A stretch of 19,636 nucleotides of DNA from Halanaerobiales bacterium (GCA_021736965.1 JAIPEV010000006.1:1-19636), one strand, 5' to 3'; shown: positions 6,013 to 15,284, counted from the first letter of the stretch. The notes: generated from the letters alone by a model not told the origin. A program made the numbers and translations.

Positions 6013-7692
6013 TTTAAATAATAAACTTTCATATGGTTTTATTTTTATGTTTAATAGATTAGCATATTCATTATTTTTATAGTTAGATATTATTAAATTT
6101 AAGTTTTCACATGAAACTTTACTACTAAAATCTATAACTTGACTCTTTTCAAAAAAGTTTAATATTATTAGATAAATTCCATTACTGTCCTTTCTAAAAT
6201 AAGAAAATACATTTTGATCATCTTCAAGTACTGGTTCGTATTTACCATAGATAAGTGTTTTATTATTCTTTCTAATCTTAATTAACTGTTTATAGAAATT
6301 TAATATAGAATCAGGATCATTTTGTTCATTTTTTACATTTATATTTTTATAGTTAGGATTAATATCAATCCATGGAGTACTCTCTGTAAATCCTGCATTA
6401 AAACTTTCATCCCATTGCATGGGTGTTCTTGCATTATCTCTACTAACCCTATGAATGTCTTTTAAGATTTCATCTACCCTTTTATTTTTTTTATTTTGCA
6501 TTCTATAGTAGTTTATGGTTTCTATATCCCTATACTTACCTATATCATCAAATTTTACATTAGTCATTCCGATTTCTTCTCCTTGATAAATATATGGGGT
6601 ACCAGGCATAGTTAAGATCATTGTTGCTAACATTTTTGCTGATTCATTTCTATAGTTTTTATCATCTCCAAATCTAGAAACAATTCTTGGTTGGTCGTGA
6701 TTACCTAAATAAACAGCATTCCAACCCTTATTATATAATTTTTGGTTCCACTTCTTGTAAATAGATTTAATCTCTTTTAAATCAATGTCCTTTTCTATCC
6801 ATTTATTATCCTTATCTCTATCTACAGACATCAACTCAAAATGAAAGATCATATTAAGAAGATCTTTATCATTTACCTTAGAAAATTTTATAGCATTATC
6901 AATTCCAAAATTATTGGTTTCTCCTACAGTCATTATATCATAATCGAATAAAACCTCTTCTCCCATCTCTTTGAGAAATTCATAAAGCTTAGGTCCATTT
7001 AAAAAATAAGGTGTCCCATCACCATATTCACCTTTTTTCTTTTCTTCACCATCGGGAAACGTTTGATCTTTTGAAATCATATTAATAACATCCATTCTAA
7101 AACCATCTATTCCTTTATCAAGCCACCATCTCATCATCTCATAAATTTTATGCCTTACTTCCTTGTTTTCCCAATTGAGATCAGGTTGTTCTTTGGCAAA
7201 AAGATGTAGGTAATACTGTTTTGTTTTTTGATCATAAGTCCAGCTAGATCCTCCAAAATATGACTCCCAATTAGTAGGAGGAAATTTACCTTCTTTTCCA
7301 TCTTTCCAGATATAATAGTCACGAAATGGATTAATTTTAGATTTTTTTGATTTGATAAACCATTCGTGCTGATTTGAAGTATGGTTTACAACTAAATCCA
7401 TTATTAACTTCATATCTCTGTTGTGAACTTTTTTAATCAGTTCTTTTATATCATCTAAGTCTCCAAATTCATCCATTATCCTATTATAATCACTTATATC
7501 ATATCCATTATCTGCATTGGGAGATTTATATACAGGGCACAACCAAATAACATCAATACCAAGATCTTCAATATAATCAAGTTTATTTATTATACCAGGT
7601 ATATCTCCGATTCCATCGTTATTACTATCTTGAAAACTCCTTGGATAAATTTGATAGACAACTGCTTCTTTCCACCATTTATATTTATTCAT
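6004..7692 (-). CDS. GH13 alpha-glucosidase, oligo-1,6-glucosidase type
   Basis: A 562-residue cytosolic glycoside hydrolase, the usual length for the GH13_31 group (MalL, DexB, isomaltase). The N-terminal DSNNDGIGD (22-30) is the calcium-binding loop. Catalytic residues are the nucleophile Asp201 in GFRMDVIN, acid/base Glu258 in VGET and Asp333 in GNHDQPR. The residue after the nucleophile is Val202; in this group valine there goes with alpha-1,6 preference, while threonine or alanine goes with alpha-1,4. Likely substrates are isomaltose-type or other short alpha-glucosides brought in by the adjacent importer. Trehalose-6-phosphate hydrolase is a related alternative. It is divergent from the LacI gene and has no signal peptide. 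Confidence 0.92.
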   Translation of the reverse strand: MNKYKWWKEAVVYQIYPRSFQDSNNDGIGDIPGIINKLDYIEDLGIDVIWLCPVYKSPNADNGYDISDYNRIMDEFGDLDDIKELIKKVHNRDMKLIMDLVVNHTSNQHEWFIKSKKSKINPFRDYYIWKDGKEGKFPPTNWESYFGGSSWTYDQKTKQYYLHLFAKEQPDLNWENKEVRHKIYEMMRWWLDKGIDGFRMDVINMISKDQTFPDGEEKKKGEYGDGTPYFLNGPKLYEFLKEMGEEVLFDYDIMTVGETNNFGIDNAIKFSKVNDKDLLNMIFHFELMSVDRDKDNKWIEKDIDLKEIKSIYKKWNQKLYNKGWNAVYLGNHDQPRIVSRFGDDKNYRNESAKMLATMILTMPGTPYIYQGEEIGMTNVKFDDIGKYRDIETINYYRMQNKKNKRVDEILKDIHRVSRDNARTPMQWDESFNAGFTESTPWIDINPNYKNINVKNEQNDPDSILNFYKQLIKIRKNNKTLIYGKYEPVLEDDQNVFSYFRKDSNGIYLIILNFFEKSQVIDFSSKVSCENLNLIISNYKNNEYANLLNIKIKPYESLLFKLS

Positions 7693-7745
7693 AATGTAAC
7701 CTACCTTTCAAAATTAACCATCTTGATTTTATCTTATTTTATAAT

Positions 7746-7773
7746 TTTATAATTGAAAAGTAAAATTAATCAA
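7746..7773 (-). promoter_or_regulatory. Possible promoter of the glucosidase gene
   Basis: On the minus strand TTGATT (7773-7768), 16 bases and TATAAA (7751-7746) lie about 55 bases before the glucosidase start. The spacing is slightly short and the region is AT-rich, so this is tentative. Confidence 0.35.
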
Positions 7774-7863
7774 TTGTAACAGAAAATATATTTTGATCTA
7801 AAAATTCTAAATATTTAATTATTTTGCAGGATTTTAAATATCTATATTGAATTAGTAAAATAA

Positions 7864-7890
7864 TGAAAAGGTTTTCAGAAATCGTTTTCA
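7864..7890. promoter_or_regulatory. Tandem LacI-type operator-like palindromes
   Basis: Two head-to-tail 14-base elements share one base: TGAAAAGGTTTTCA (7864-7877) and AGAAATCGTTTTCA (7877-7890). The first is symmetric except for its central pair; the second matches the common LacI-family operator form TGAAAACGTTTTCA at 12 of 14 positions. They lie 20 bases before the LacI-family gene, a position suited to autoregulation. Confidence 0.55.
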
Positions 7891-7909
7891 TAAATAGGGA
7901 GAGTCTAAA

Positions 7910-8905
7910 ATGACTATTACTATGAAAGATGTTGCTAGTAAGGCTGGTGTATCTTTATCAACAGTTTCAAGAGTTATAAATAATAGTACTCTAGTTAGCA
8001 AAGAAACGACAATCAAAGTTAAAAAAACAATAGATCAACTAGACTATCAAATAAATGATTCTGCTCGCGCATTAAGAACTAATATTAGTAACTTGATAGG
8101 AGTTATTGGTGCGGGTATGGATAATCCTTTTTTAATGAATGCATTAAAAAGTATAGAAACTAAAGCACTTAAAAAGAATTATAATATAATTTATGGTGAT
8201 TCGGATGGTGAATTAGAACAAGAGCTCTATTATGTAAATATGTTTAAACAAAAAAAAGTTGATGGTCTCATTATAATGACTGCCAATTTTTCTGATGAAT
8301 TAATTAATTCAGTAAAAAGGAGTAATATTTCTACTATTTTTGCTTCTGGATATCTTGATCAAACAGATTTACTTTCGGTTACTGTAAATAATATAAAAGC
8401 TGCCGAAGATGTCAGTGATTATCTTTTTGATCTGTCTGACTACTTTGCTATTATAAGAGGTCCATACAATGATTCTGTAGCAAGCAAAGAAAGGATGCAA
8501 GGTGTAAAAAACAAATATAAAGAGTATAATATAGATTTGAAAGATAAATACATTTCAGAAGGTAATTTTACTTTTGAAAGTGGTTATAAATCTGCTGAAA
8601 TTTTATTAAATAATAATAAAGATTTAAAAGCAATTTTTGCATTTAATGACCAGATGGCTATTGGAGCAATCAAGTATTGCCTTGATAATAAAATAAAAAT
8701 ACCTGAAGAAATTTCCATTGTCGGTTTTGATGGTATTGAAGCCTCAAAATATATCAAACCAACCTTAAGTACTGTCTTTCAATCGGGTAATGATTTAGGT
8801 TCAGAAATTATGGAAAATTTACTAAAGTTAATGGCGGATGAAAATGTGGAAAATGATAATATATTTATTCCACATAAATTAATAATTAGAGAAAGTAGCA
8901 TATAA
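7910..8905 (+). CDS. LacI/GalR-family transcriptional regulator of the glycoside locus
   Basis: A 331-residue sugar-responsive regulator. The N-terminal helix-turn-helix with hinge is clear: MKDVASKAGVSLSTVSRVIN (5-24), then ALRTNISNLIGVI at the hinge. The rest is a periplasmic-binding-like sensor domain, with AIFAFNDQMAIGAI and EISIVGFDGIE as conserved effector-core blocks. The start follows a GGGAG site; an internal ATG four codons later is also possible. It sits between the divergent glucosidase and the downstream sugar importer, so it probably controls one or both. Operator-like palindromes immediately upstream suggest it also controls itself. The effector sugar is unknown. Confidence 0.92.
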   Translation: MTITMKDVASKAGVSLSTVSRVINNSTLVSKETTIKVKKTIDQLDYQINDSARALRTNISNLIGVIGAGMDNPFLMNALKSIETKALKKNYNIIYGDSDGELEQELYYVNMFKQKKVDGLIIMTANFSDELINSVKRSNISTIFASGYLDQTDLLSVTVNNIKAAEDVSDYLFDLSDYFAIIRGPYNDSVASKERMQGVKNKYKEYNIDLKDKYISEGNFTFESGYKSAEILLNNNKDLKAIFAFNDQMAIGAIKYCLDNKIKIPEEISIVGFDGIEASKYIKPTLSTVFQSGNDLGSEIMENLLKLMADENVENDNIFIPHKLIIRESSI

Positions 8906-8909
8906 AGTC

Positions 8910-8941
8910 AGGAGGTGATAAATTTAATGCCTATAGTTTAA
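8910..8941 (+). other. Strong Shine-Dalgarno followed by a four-codon reading frame
   Basis: AGGAGGTGAT (8910-8919) is complementary over ten bases to the usual 3' end of 16S rRNA. It is followed, at a normal seven-base spacing, by ATG CCT ATA GTT TAA (MPIV, 8927-8941). This is the strongest-looking ribosome site in the window, yet no gene follows it. It may be a minimal leader frame before the importer or a remnant of a lost gene. Confidence 0.4.
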
Positions 8942-9073
8942 TCAATCTAGTAGAATTATTACACAATTTAAGTTACTTACAATGAATACTATCTAATAAC
9001 TAAACATGCAGGGATTTTTGTTTTTTTAAAGAATATTAAAAAATAGCATTAAATAGAAAGGGGTTAAAAGAAA

Positions 9074-10372
9074 ATGAGAGGTAAAATTTCTACTGTTTTG
9101 ACATTATTGTTACTGGTTAGTATGATGCTGCTTTCACTAAATGCATCTGCACAAGATGGTAAAGTTACAGTTATGGGTGTTTGGGGTGGTGGAGAGCTAG
9201 ACGCATTTAATAAGATGGTTGAACCATTTGAAGCCGCTTCAGGTATCGAGGTTCAATTTGAAGGTACTAGAGACTTACCTACACTATTAACTACCAGAAT
9301 TGAAGCAGGTAATCCCCCAGATATTGTAGCAGTTTCAGGACCGGGAATGATGAAAGAATTAGCAGAAAATGGCGATTTAGTAAATCTTGAAAATGTATTT
9401 AACATGAATTATTTAAAATCAGACTTTGATAAAAAATGGATCGATTTAGCAACTTATAATGATGGCATGTATGCAATATATATTGCAGCAGATGTAAAAA
9501 GTTTAGTATGGTATAATCCAAAAGTATTTGCTGAAAATGGATATGAAATTCCTGATACATGGGAAGAGTTAGATCAATTGGCAATGAAAATGCAAGAAGA
9601 CGGAATTACTCCTTGGTCTATAGGCTTAGAATCAGGTGCTGCTAGTGGTTGGCCAGGAACTGACTGGATTGAAGATATCATGCTAAGAACAGCTTCTCCA
9701 GCAACTTATGATCAATGGGTAGCACATGATATTCCATGGACTAATGAAAAAGTAAAAAATGCTTTTGAAATCTTTGGCAAATATACAAAAGATCCAAATA
9801 TGGCTTATGGTGGACCTACATCAGTTTTATCAATGAACTTTGGAGACGCTCCAAATCCTTTATATGATTCACCTCCAAAAGCTGGTTTACACCGTCAAGC
9901 AAGTTTCATAACAAGTTTCATAAAAGAAAATAATCCCGAATTAAAAGCTGGAGAAGATTTTTCATTCTTCCCACTACCTCCAATTAATGAAGAATATGGA
10001 CTTCCAGCTCTTGGCGCAGCTGATATGTTAAGTATGATGAATGATAACCCAGATGCTAGACAGTTCATAAAATATATGGTTACTCCTGGTGCACAATCAA
10101 TTTGGTTAAGTGAACTTGGTAAGCTAGGAACACACAATAGAATCAATCCTAATGTATATCCTGATGATACAACAAGAAAAATGGCAGAATTCTTAAATAG
10201 TGCAGAAACATTTAGATTTGATGCTTCTGACTCAATGCCAGCTTCTATTGGTTCTGGTGCATTCTGGCAAGCTATTTTAGACTATGTTGGAGGAACAAGT
10301 CTAGATTCCGTATTACAAAATCTAGAAAATAGTGCTGATGATGCATACAACTCAGGTTCAGCTACTAACTAA
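9074..10372 (+). CDS. Extracellular sugar-binding protein, AglE/GgtB type (family 1)
   Basis: A 432-residue binding protein of an alpha-glucoside-type ABC importer. Residues 1-26 are a type-I signal peptide ending NASA; no lipobox cysteine is present, so the mature protein is not lipid-anchored. Family features are VTVMGVWGGGELDAFNKMVEPFE after the signal, TRIEAGNPPDIVAVSGPG, a Trp-rich ligand region (DIPWTNE, GWPGTDW) and PDARQFIKYMVTPGAQSIW near the C terminus. The order binding protein, AglF-like and AglG-like permease matches both alpha-glucoside (Agl) and glucosylglycerol (Ggt) systems, which share this protein family. The start follows an AAGGGG site. Confidence 0.88.
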   Translation: MRGKISTVLTLLLLVSMMLLSLNASAQDGKVTVMGVWGGGELDAFNKMVEPFEAASGIEVQFEGTRDLPTLLTTRIEAGNPPDIVAVSGPGMMKELAENGDLVNLENVFNMNYLKSDFDKKWIDLATYNDGMYAIYIAADVKSLVWYNPKVFAENGYEIPDTWEELDQLAMKMQEDGITPWSIGLESGAASGWPGTDWIEDIMLRTASPATYDQWVAHDIPWTNEKVKNAFEIFGKYTKDPNMAYGGPTSVLSMNFGDAPNPLYDSPPKAGLHRQASFITSFIKENNPELKAGEDFSFFPLPPINEEYGLPALGAADMLSMMNDNPDARQFIKYMVTPGAQSIWLSELGKLGTHNRINPNVYPDDTTRKMAEFLNSAETFRFDASDSMPASIGSGAFWQAILDYVGGTSLDSVLQNLENSADDAYNSGSATN

Positions 10373-10396
10373 AGTTTTACCGGGAGGTTAACTTTA

Positions 10397-11266
10397 ATGC
10401 AGGAATTAAAGAAAAAGAAATGGGTGGCCCTCTTTGTAGGGCCTGCCCTTTTTATGGTAGGTTTAATGTTATTATACCCCTCTATTCATACAATTGTTTT
10501 AAGCTTTTTCGGACCTAAATCTGAATCATTTGTGGGTATAAAAAACTATATATATGCTTTTACAAATCAAACTATGTTAACATCATTTAGAAATAATTTA
10601 ACTTGGTTAGTATTTTTTACTACCTTTACAGTTGGATTAGGATTATTGTTTGCAATATTATCTGATAAAGTTAAGTATGAAAAAATTGCAAAATCAATTA
10701 TATTTATGCCAATGGCTATCTCATTTGTTGGAGCTGGTGTAGTATGGAAGTTCATTTATACTTATCGCCCTCCAGGTGCAAATCAAATTGGTCTATTAAA
10801 TCAGATACTAGTATCTCTGGGTATGGAACCTAAAGGTTGGCTAATTCAGGGACCATGGATGAATAATTTAGCTCTGATCTTTGTAGGAGTCTGGATGTGG
10901 ACTGGATTTTGTATGGTAATACTCTCTGCTTCCTATAAAGGTATTCCCCGTGATCAAATTGAAGCTGCAAAAGTAGATGGAGCCAATGAATGGCAAGTAT
11001 TTAGATTTGTAATTTTTCCATTCATGAAATCAACAATCGCTGTTGTAGCAACCACTATGGTTGTTAATGTATTAAAAATATTTGATATTGTTTATGTTAT
11101 GACAAATGGAAATTTTCGTACAGAAGTTATTGCCAATCGAATGTATAAAGAAATGTTTCAATATAGAAATTTTGGACGTGCAAGTGCAATTGCTGTCGTT
11201 TTATTTGTATTAGTAGTACCAGTTATTGTCATTAACATAAAGAGGATGCGGGGTGATCAGCAATGA
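10397..11266 (+). CDS. Sugar ABC importer permease, AglF/GgtC type
   Basis: A 289-residue membrane protein with six predicted hydrophobic segments. The conserved EAA loop that docks the ATPase is EAAKVDGANEWQVFRFVIFP (189-208), with the typical G at position 196. LYPSIHTIVLSFFGP and GIKNY near the N terminus are usual for the MalF-like subunit of CUT1 importers. It starts behind a GGGAGG site, 24 bp after the binding-protein gene, and overlaps the next permease by 4 bp. It should form the membrane channel together with that gene product. Confidence 0.9.
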   Translation: MQELKKKKWVALFVGPALFMVGLMLLYPSIHTIVLSFFGPKSESFVGIKNYIYAFTNQTMLTSFRNNLTWLVFFTTFTVGLGLLFAILSDKVKYEKIAKSIIFMPMAISFVGAGVVWKFIYTYRPPGANQIGLLNQILVSLGMEPKGWLIQGPWMNNLALIFVGVWMWTGFCMVILSASYKGIPRDQIEAAKVDGANEWQVFRFVIFPFMKSTIAVVATTMVVNVLKIFDIVYVMTNGNFRTEVIANRMYKEMFQYRNFGRASAIAVVLFVLVVPVIVINIKRMRGDQQ

Positions 11267-12117
11267 TGGGAGATAATAAAGTTTCGAAAATAATAATAAA
11301 TATTATTTTATTATCAATAATGTTAATCTGGATTTTACCTACATTGGGATTATTGATCACATCTGTAAGATCTGCTGGCGATGTAAGTAATAGTGGTTGG
11401 TGGACAGTTTTTAATAGTCCTTTAAAATTTACACAGTTTACATTAGAAAACTATAAAAATGTACTAACTGTAAATAATATGAATATTGCATTTAGAAACA
11501 GTTTTATAATCGCTATAATGGGAACATTTCTCCCTGTAGGAATTGCATCATTTGCTGCTTTTGGCCTGGCAAAATTACAATTTAGAGGTAAAATGTTAAT
11601 TTATGGATTAATTGTTGGATTACTTGTGATTCCTTTACAAATGACATTTATCCCCATCTTAAGAATATTTAATACTCTAGGTATATCAGGAAGTTTTGTA
11701 GGATTGTGGATAGCCCATACAGGATATGGTTTACCCTTTGCAGTATTTTTGCTATATAATTTCTTTTCTTCTCTGCCTAATGACCTATTTGAAGCAGCTT
11801 ATATTGATGGTGCCTCACTGTGGACAGTATATTATCGATTGGCATTACCCTTATCAGTTCCTGCCTTAGCATCACTTATTATTTTTCAATTTCTATGGAC
11901 ATGGAATGATTTACTTGTTGCCTTAATCTATTTAGGAGGTACTCAAGATGTTGCTCCAGTTACTGTAAGGTTAGCAAATCTTGTTGGTTCATATGGACAA
12001 AATTGGCATGTCTTAACAGCAGGGGCTTTTATATCTATAGTTGTACCACTAATTATATTCTTTTCACTCCAGAAGTATTTCATAAAAGGTATACTTGCAG
12101 GTTCAGTCAAAGGATAA
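11263..12117 (+). CDS. Sugar ABC importer permease, AglG/GgtD type
   Basis: A 284-residue MalG-like membrane subunit. The segment SVRSAGDVSNSGWWTVF (34-50) is characteristic of the AglG group. The EAA loop is FEAAYIDGASLWTVYYRLALP. The start is an ATG that overlaps the previous gene's TGA (ATGA); a second ATG follows at 11266 and GGGGTGAT upstream could serve either. No ATP-binding subunit follows: the next gene is a mannosidase. The importer probably uses a shared MsmK/UgpC-type ATPase encoded elsewhere, as many CUT1 systems do. Confidence 0.9.
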   Translation: MMGDNKVSKIIINIILLSIMLIWILPTLGLLITSVRSAGDVSNSGWWTVFNSPLKFTQFTLENYKNVLTVNNMNIAFRNSFIIAIMGTFLPVGIASFAAFGLAKLQFRGKMLIYGLIVGLLVIPLQMTFIPILRIFNTLGISGSFVGLWIAHTGYGLPFAVFLLYNFFSSLPNDLFEAAYIDGASLWTVYYRLALPLSVPALASLIIFQFLWTWNDLLVALIYLGGTQDVAPVTVRLANLVGSYGQNWHVLTAGAFISIVVPLIIFFSLQKYFIKGILAGSVKG

Positions 12118-12135
12118 TTGAGGAGAATAATTATT

Positions 12136-15100
12136 ATGTTACCAGATAGAATTGATTTGATTTTAAGAGATATCAAAAAAAATATGTATGAAAACATAAT
12201 AAATTTAAAACAATGGACTATTCAAGAAGTTAAAAAAAATTATTTAAATGAATATATGAGGGTCAACAAAAAAGAACAATATCTTACCAGTGAATCTAGT
12301 TATTGGGATAACACTGGTAAGATTTTTTTCTTTGAAAAAGATATAAATCTACCTGAAGATTTAGAAAGAGAAAATTTATACCTTCATATTAATATAAGTG
12401 GAGAATGTACCCTTTTTATAAATGATGAAGTTTATAGGGGAATTAATGAGGAAAACATAAAACTTATAAATATAAAAGAAAATAAATTATCATTTAGAAT
12501 ATTAGCTACACATGATGTTCAGCTTTCATTTAAGCACAAGAGAGCTTTTAATACTCCCTATCCTCCTCATCTATTTAGTGAAGCCTTTATTTATAATAAA
12601 AATAATATCATAGAAAATTACTATGTTTTAGCTAAAACTTTAAAGAAAACTATTAAAACTATAGATTCAAATAAAAATAAAGATGCTTTATTTAAAATAT
12701 TACAAGAAAGTATTTATAAGATTGATTTTTTTACTAATAATAAAAATGCGTTTTTAAAATCTATAAATAAATCTTACAACTATTTAATGCAAAAATTAAA
12801 AAGTATAGACTATACTAAACAAGGAACTGTTTTTATACTAGGACATTCTCATTTAGATATTGCATTCAAATGGACTATTACAGATTCTATAAGAAAAATT
12901 GAAAGAACTATAGGTACTACTTTAAATTTAATGGATAGTTTTGATGATTATTATTTTATACAAAGTCAAGCACTTATATATTTTTACATTAAAAAGTATT
13001 ATCCTGAATTATATAATAAATTAAAAATTAAACATAAGGAAGAGCAGTTAATAATCGAAGGTTCTTTTTGGGTTGAAGCAGATTTGAATATTCCTAATGG
13101 TGAATCAATAATTAGACAGATACTTTATGGCAAAAAGTTTTATAAACAGGAATTTAATTTCAATTCAAATACAGCTTGGTTACCTGACAGTTTTGGTTTT
13201 AGTGCCATATTACCACAAATATTAGTTAAGTCTAATATAGATTACTTTATCACTACTAAATTACAGTGGAATGATACAAACTCTTTTCCCTATAATATTT
13301 TTAAATGGGAGGGAATTGATCAAAGTCAAATATCATCATATCTTCTCTCTGATACTTATGGTGGTAATCTTGAACCGAAAAAAATCTATAACGCCTGGGA
13401 AAATAAAAAACAAAACAATATTGCTGAGGTTCTTTCCCTCTATGGGTTTGGTGATGGTGGAGGAGGCAATACCGAAGAACAGTTAAATAAAATAGATTCT
13501 TTAAAAAAAATGCCTTACATACCTAATGTAAAAACAGGAACTATTACCAATCATCTAAAAAGTCTTTTCTCTCATCAAAGCTTACCTTTATGGAAAGGAG
13601 AATTATATTTAGAAAAACATAGAGGAACATATACAAGCAAAGCAAAACTAAAAAAATATAACAGGAAATTAGAATTCTTCTTAAAAGACATAGAATTATT
13701 ATATTCAATCACTTTATTAAATGGTTTTAAAGATAGTTTTGATTTAATTAATTTATGGAAAATTCTTTTAAAAAATCAATTCCATGATATACTTACTGGA
13801 TCTTGTATTGATAAAGTATCTAATACTGCAATCTCTGAGTACAAAACTCTAGAAAATGAGCTCCTGACAATTAAAAATAATATATTTGATTATATTTCCA
13901 ATTTAACAGGGTTAAAAAATAATCAATATCTTTTTTTTAATTCTTACTCTTTTGCTATTACAGATTTATTATTTGTTAATTCAAATAATATAACTTCTAA
14001 CTATAATTCAGTAAAAATCAATGACAAAATCTATCCTATTCAAATAAATAATGATAAGTTGTATTTTAAAATAAATAACTTCAAACAATTCACATTTAAA
14101 AAAGTAACATTAATTAACAAAGATAATATTACTTATAATAACTCTTTAAAATCATCAAAATATTCACTAGAAAATAAATTTATTAAGGTTCTTTTTGATA
14201 ATAATGGAGAAATAACATCAATTTATGATAAAGAAAAAAGCATTGAATATATTAAAAAGAATAAAAAAGCAAACAAATTAACTTTATATAATGATAAATC
14301 ATCATATTTTGACACCTGGGATATATCTATAACTGAAAAAAATAAAAGAGATATTAATATGATAAATGATATTAAAATAAAAAATAAAGGACCATATTTT
14401 CACTCTATTATAATTACAAGAAATTTTTATAATTCTTCTGTTACACAAGAAATAATCCTATATGATAACAAAAGAAAAATTGATTTTAAAACAATCATAA
14501 ACTGGCAAGAGAGACAAAAACTATTAAAAACTATTTTTCCTATTAATATTGATAATGCATCTGCTTTATTTGACTTATCAATGGGTTTTATTGAAAGAGA
14601 AAATTATAAAAAAACCAGCTGGGAAAAGGCAAAAACAGAGGTTGCAGCACATAAATGGGTTAATTTAAATAACAGTGAGAGGAGTGTTAGTTTATTAAAT
14701 AATTGTAAGTATGGACATCAAATAGATCAAAATACAATAAAATTGACTTTATTAAAAAGCGGTATTTATCCTGATCAAAATGCTGATTTAGGCAAACATA
14801 TTTTTTCTTATTCTATATTATTAAATCCAAATCCAATAAATATTAATCTTATTGAAAAAGAAGCTCTCAAACTAAATAAAAAACCATTATCTTATACTTC
14901 AAACAGAGTATATAAACAAAAAAGCAATTATAATATTAATAATATATTTGATATTAAAAATGAGAATATTTTAGTTGACAGCTTTAAAGTGTCAGAAGAT
15001 AACAAAGGCTATATTTTAAGAATACATGAATTCACTGGTAATAATACTGAACTTAAAATTAAAATAAATAAAAACACTAAATATATTTATGAAACTGATC

Positions 15101-15198
15101 TTATGGAAAATATTACTAATAAACTTTCTGATAAAAATATAATTTATTTAAAAATAAAATCTTTTGAAATAAAAACTTTTAAAATTATATTTAAATAA
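12136..15198 (+). CDS. GH38 alpha-mannosidase
   Basis: A 1020-residue glycoside hydrolase. An N-terminal region of about 220 residues precedes the catalytic barrel. Counting from this start, GHSHLDIAFKWT supplies zinc ligands His239 and Asp241, AWLPDSFGFSAILPQI supplies the nucleophile Asp351, and FHDILTGSCI holds the later zinc-binding His. YGFGDGGGGNT and HRGTYTS are further GH38 blocks. A C-terminal beta-sandwich follows. No signal peptide is visible, so it acts in the cytosol on imported alpha-mannosides. GH38 also includes mannosylglycerate hydrolase. The ATG at 12136 follows GAGGAG; a TTG-started extension to 12118 would absorb that site. The gene looks especially AT-, Lys- and Asn-rich. 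Confidence 0.9.
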   Translation: MLPDRIDLILRDIKKNMYENIINLKQWTIQEVKKNYLNEYMRVNKKEQYLTSESSYWDNTGKIFFFEKDINLPEDLERENLYLHINISGECTLFINDEVYRGINEENIKLINIKENKLSFRILATHDVQLSFKHKRAFNTPYPPHLFSEAFIYNKNNIIENYYVLAKTLKKTIKTIDSNKNKDALFKILQESIYKIDFFTNNKNAFLKSINKSYNYLMQKLKSIDYTKQGTVFILGHSHLDIAFKWTITDSIRKIERTIGTTLNLMDSFDDYYFIQSQALIYFYIKKYYPELYNKLKIKHKEEQLIIEGSFWVEADLNIPNGESIIRQILYGKKFYKQEFNFNSNTAWLPDSFGFSAILPQILVKSNIDYFITTKLQWNDTNSFPYNIFKWEGIDQSQISSYLLSDTYGGNLEPKKIYNAWENKKQNNIAEVLSLYGFGDGGGGNTEEQLNKIDSLKKMPYIPNVKTGTITNHLKSLFSHQSLPLWKGELYLEKHRGTYTSKAKLKKYNRKLEFFLKDIELLYSITLLNGFKDSFDLINLWKILLKNQFHDILTGSCIDKVSNTAISEYKTLENELLTIKNNIFDYISNLTGLKNNQYLFFNSYSFAITDLLFVNSNNITSNYNSVKINDKIYPIQINNDKLYFKINNFKQFTFKKVTLINKDNITYNNSLKSSKYSLENKFIKVLFDNNGEITSIYDKEKSIEYIKKNKKANKLTLYNDKSSYFDTWDISITEKNKRDINMINDIKIKNKGPYFHSIIITRNFYNSSVTQEIILYDNKRKIDFKTIINWQERQKLLKTIFPINIDNASALFDLSMGFIERENYKKTSWEKAKTEVAAHKWVNLNNSERSVSLLNNCKYGHQIDQNTIKLTLLKSGIYPDQNADLGKHIFSYSILLNPNPININLIEKEALKLNKKPLSYTSNRVYKQKSNYNINNIFDIKNENILVDSFKVSEDNKGYILRIHEFTGNNTELKIKINKNTKYIYETDLMENITNKLSDKNIIYLKIKSFEIKTFKIIFK

Positions 15199-15252
15199 AA
15201 AACCCCCCTTTTAAGTAAACAGCTTTTTATTACTCAAACTGTCTACTAAAGG
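15197..15252 (-). terminator. Terminator of the nrdD-nrdG-radical-domain operon
   Basis: On the minus strand, 15252-15239 pairs with 15222-15207 (CCTTT/AAAGG plus a nine-base CTGT-type arm with one mismatch). The hairpin is followed by four G and a run of six T. It sits 33 bases after the last minus-strand gene. Read on the plus strand there is no T run after the hairpin, so its main direction is minus. Confidence 0.65.
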
Positions 15253-15284
15253 AGAGCATATAATTTTTTATATATTTTATTTTA

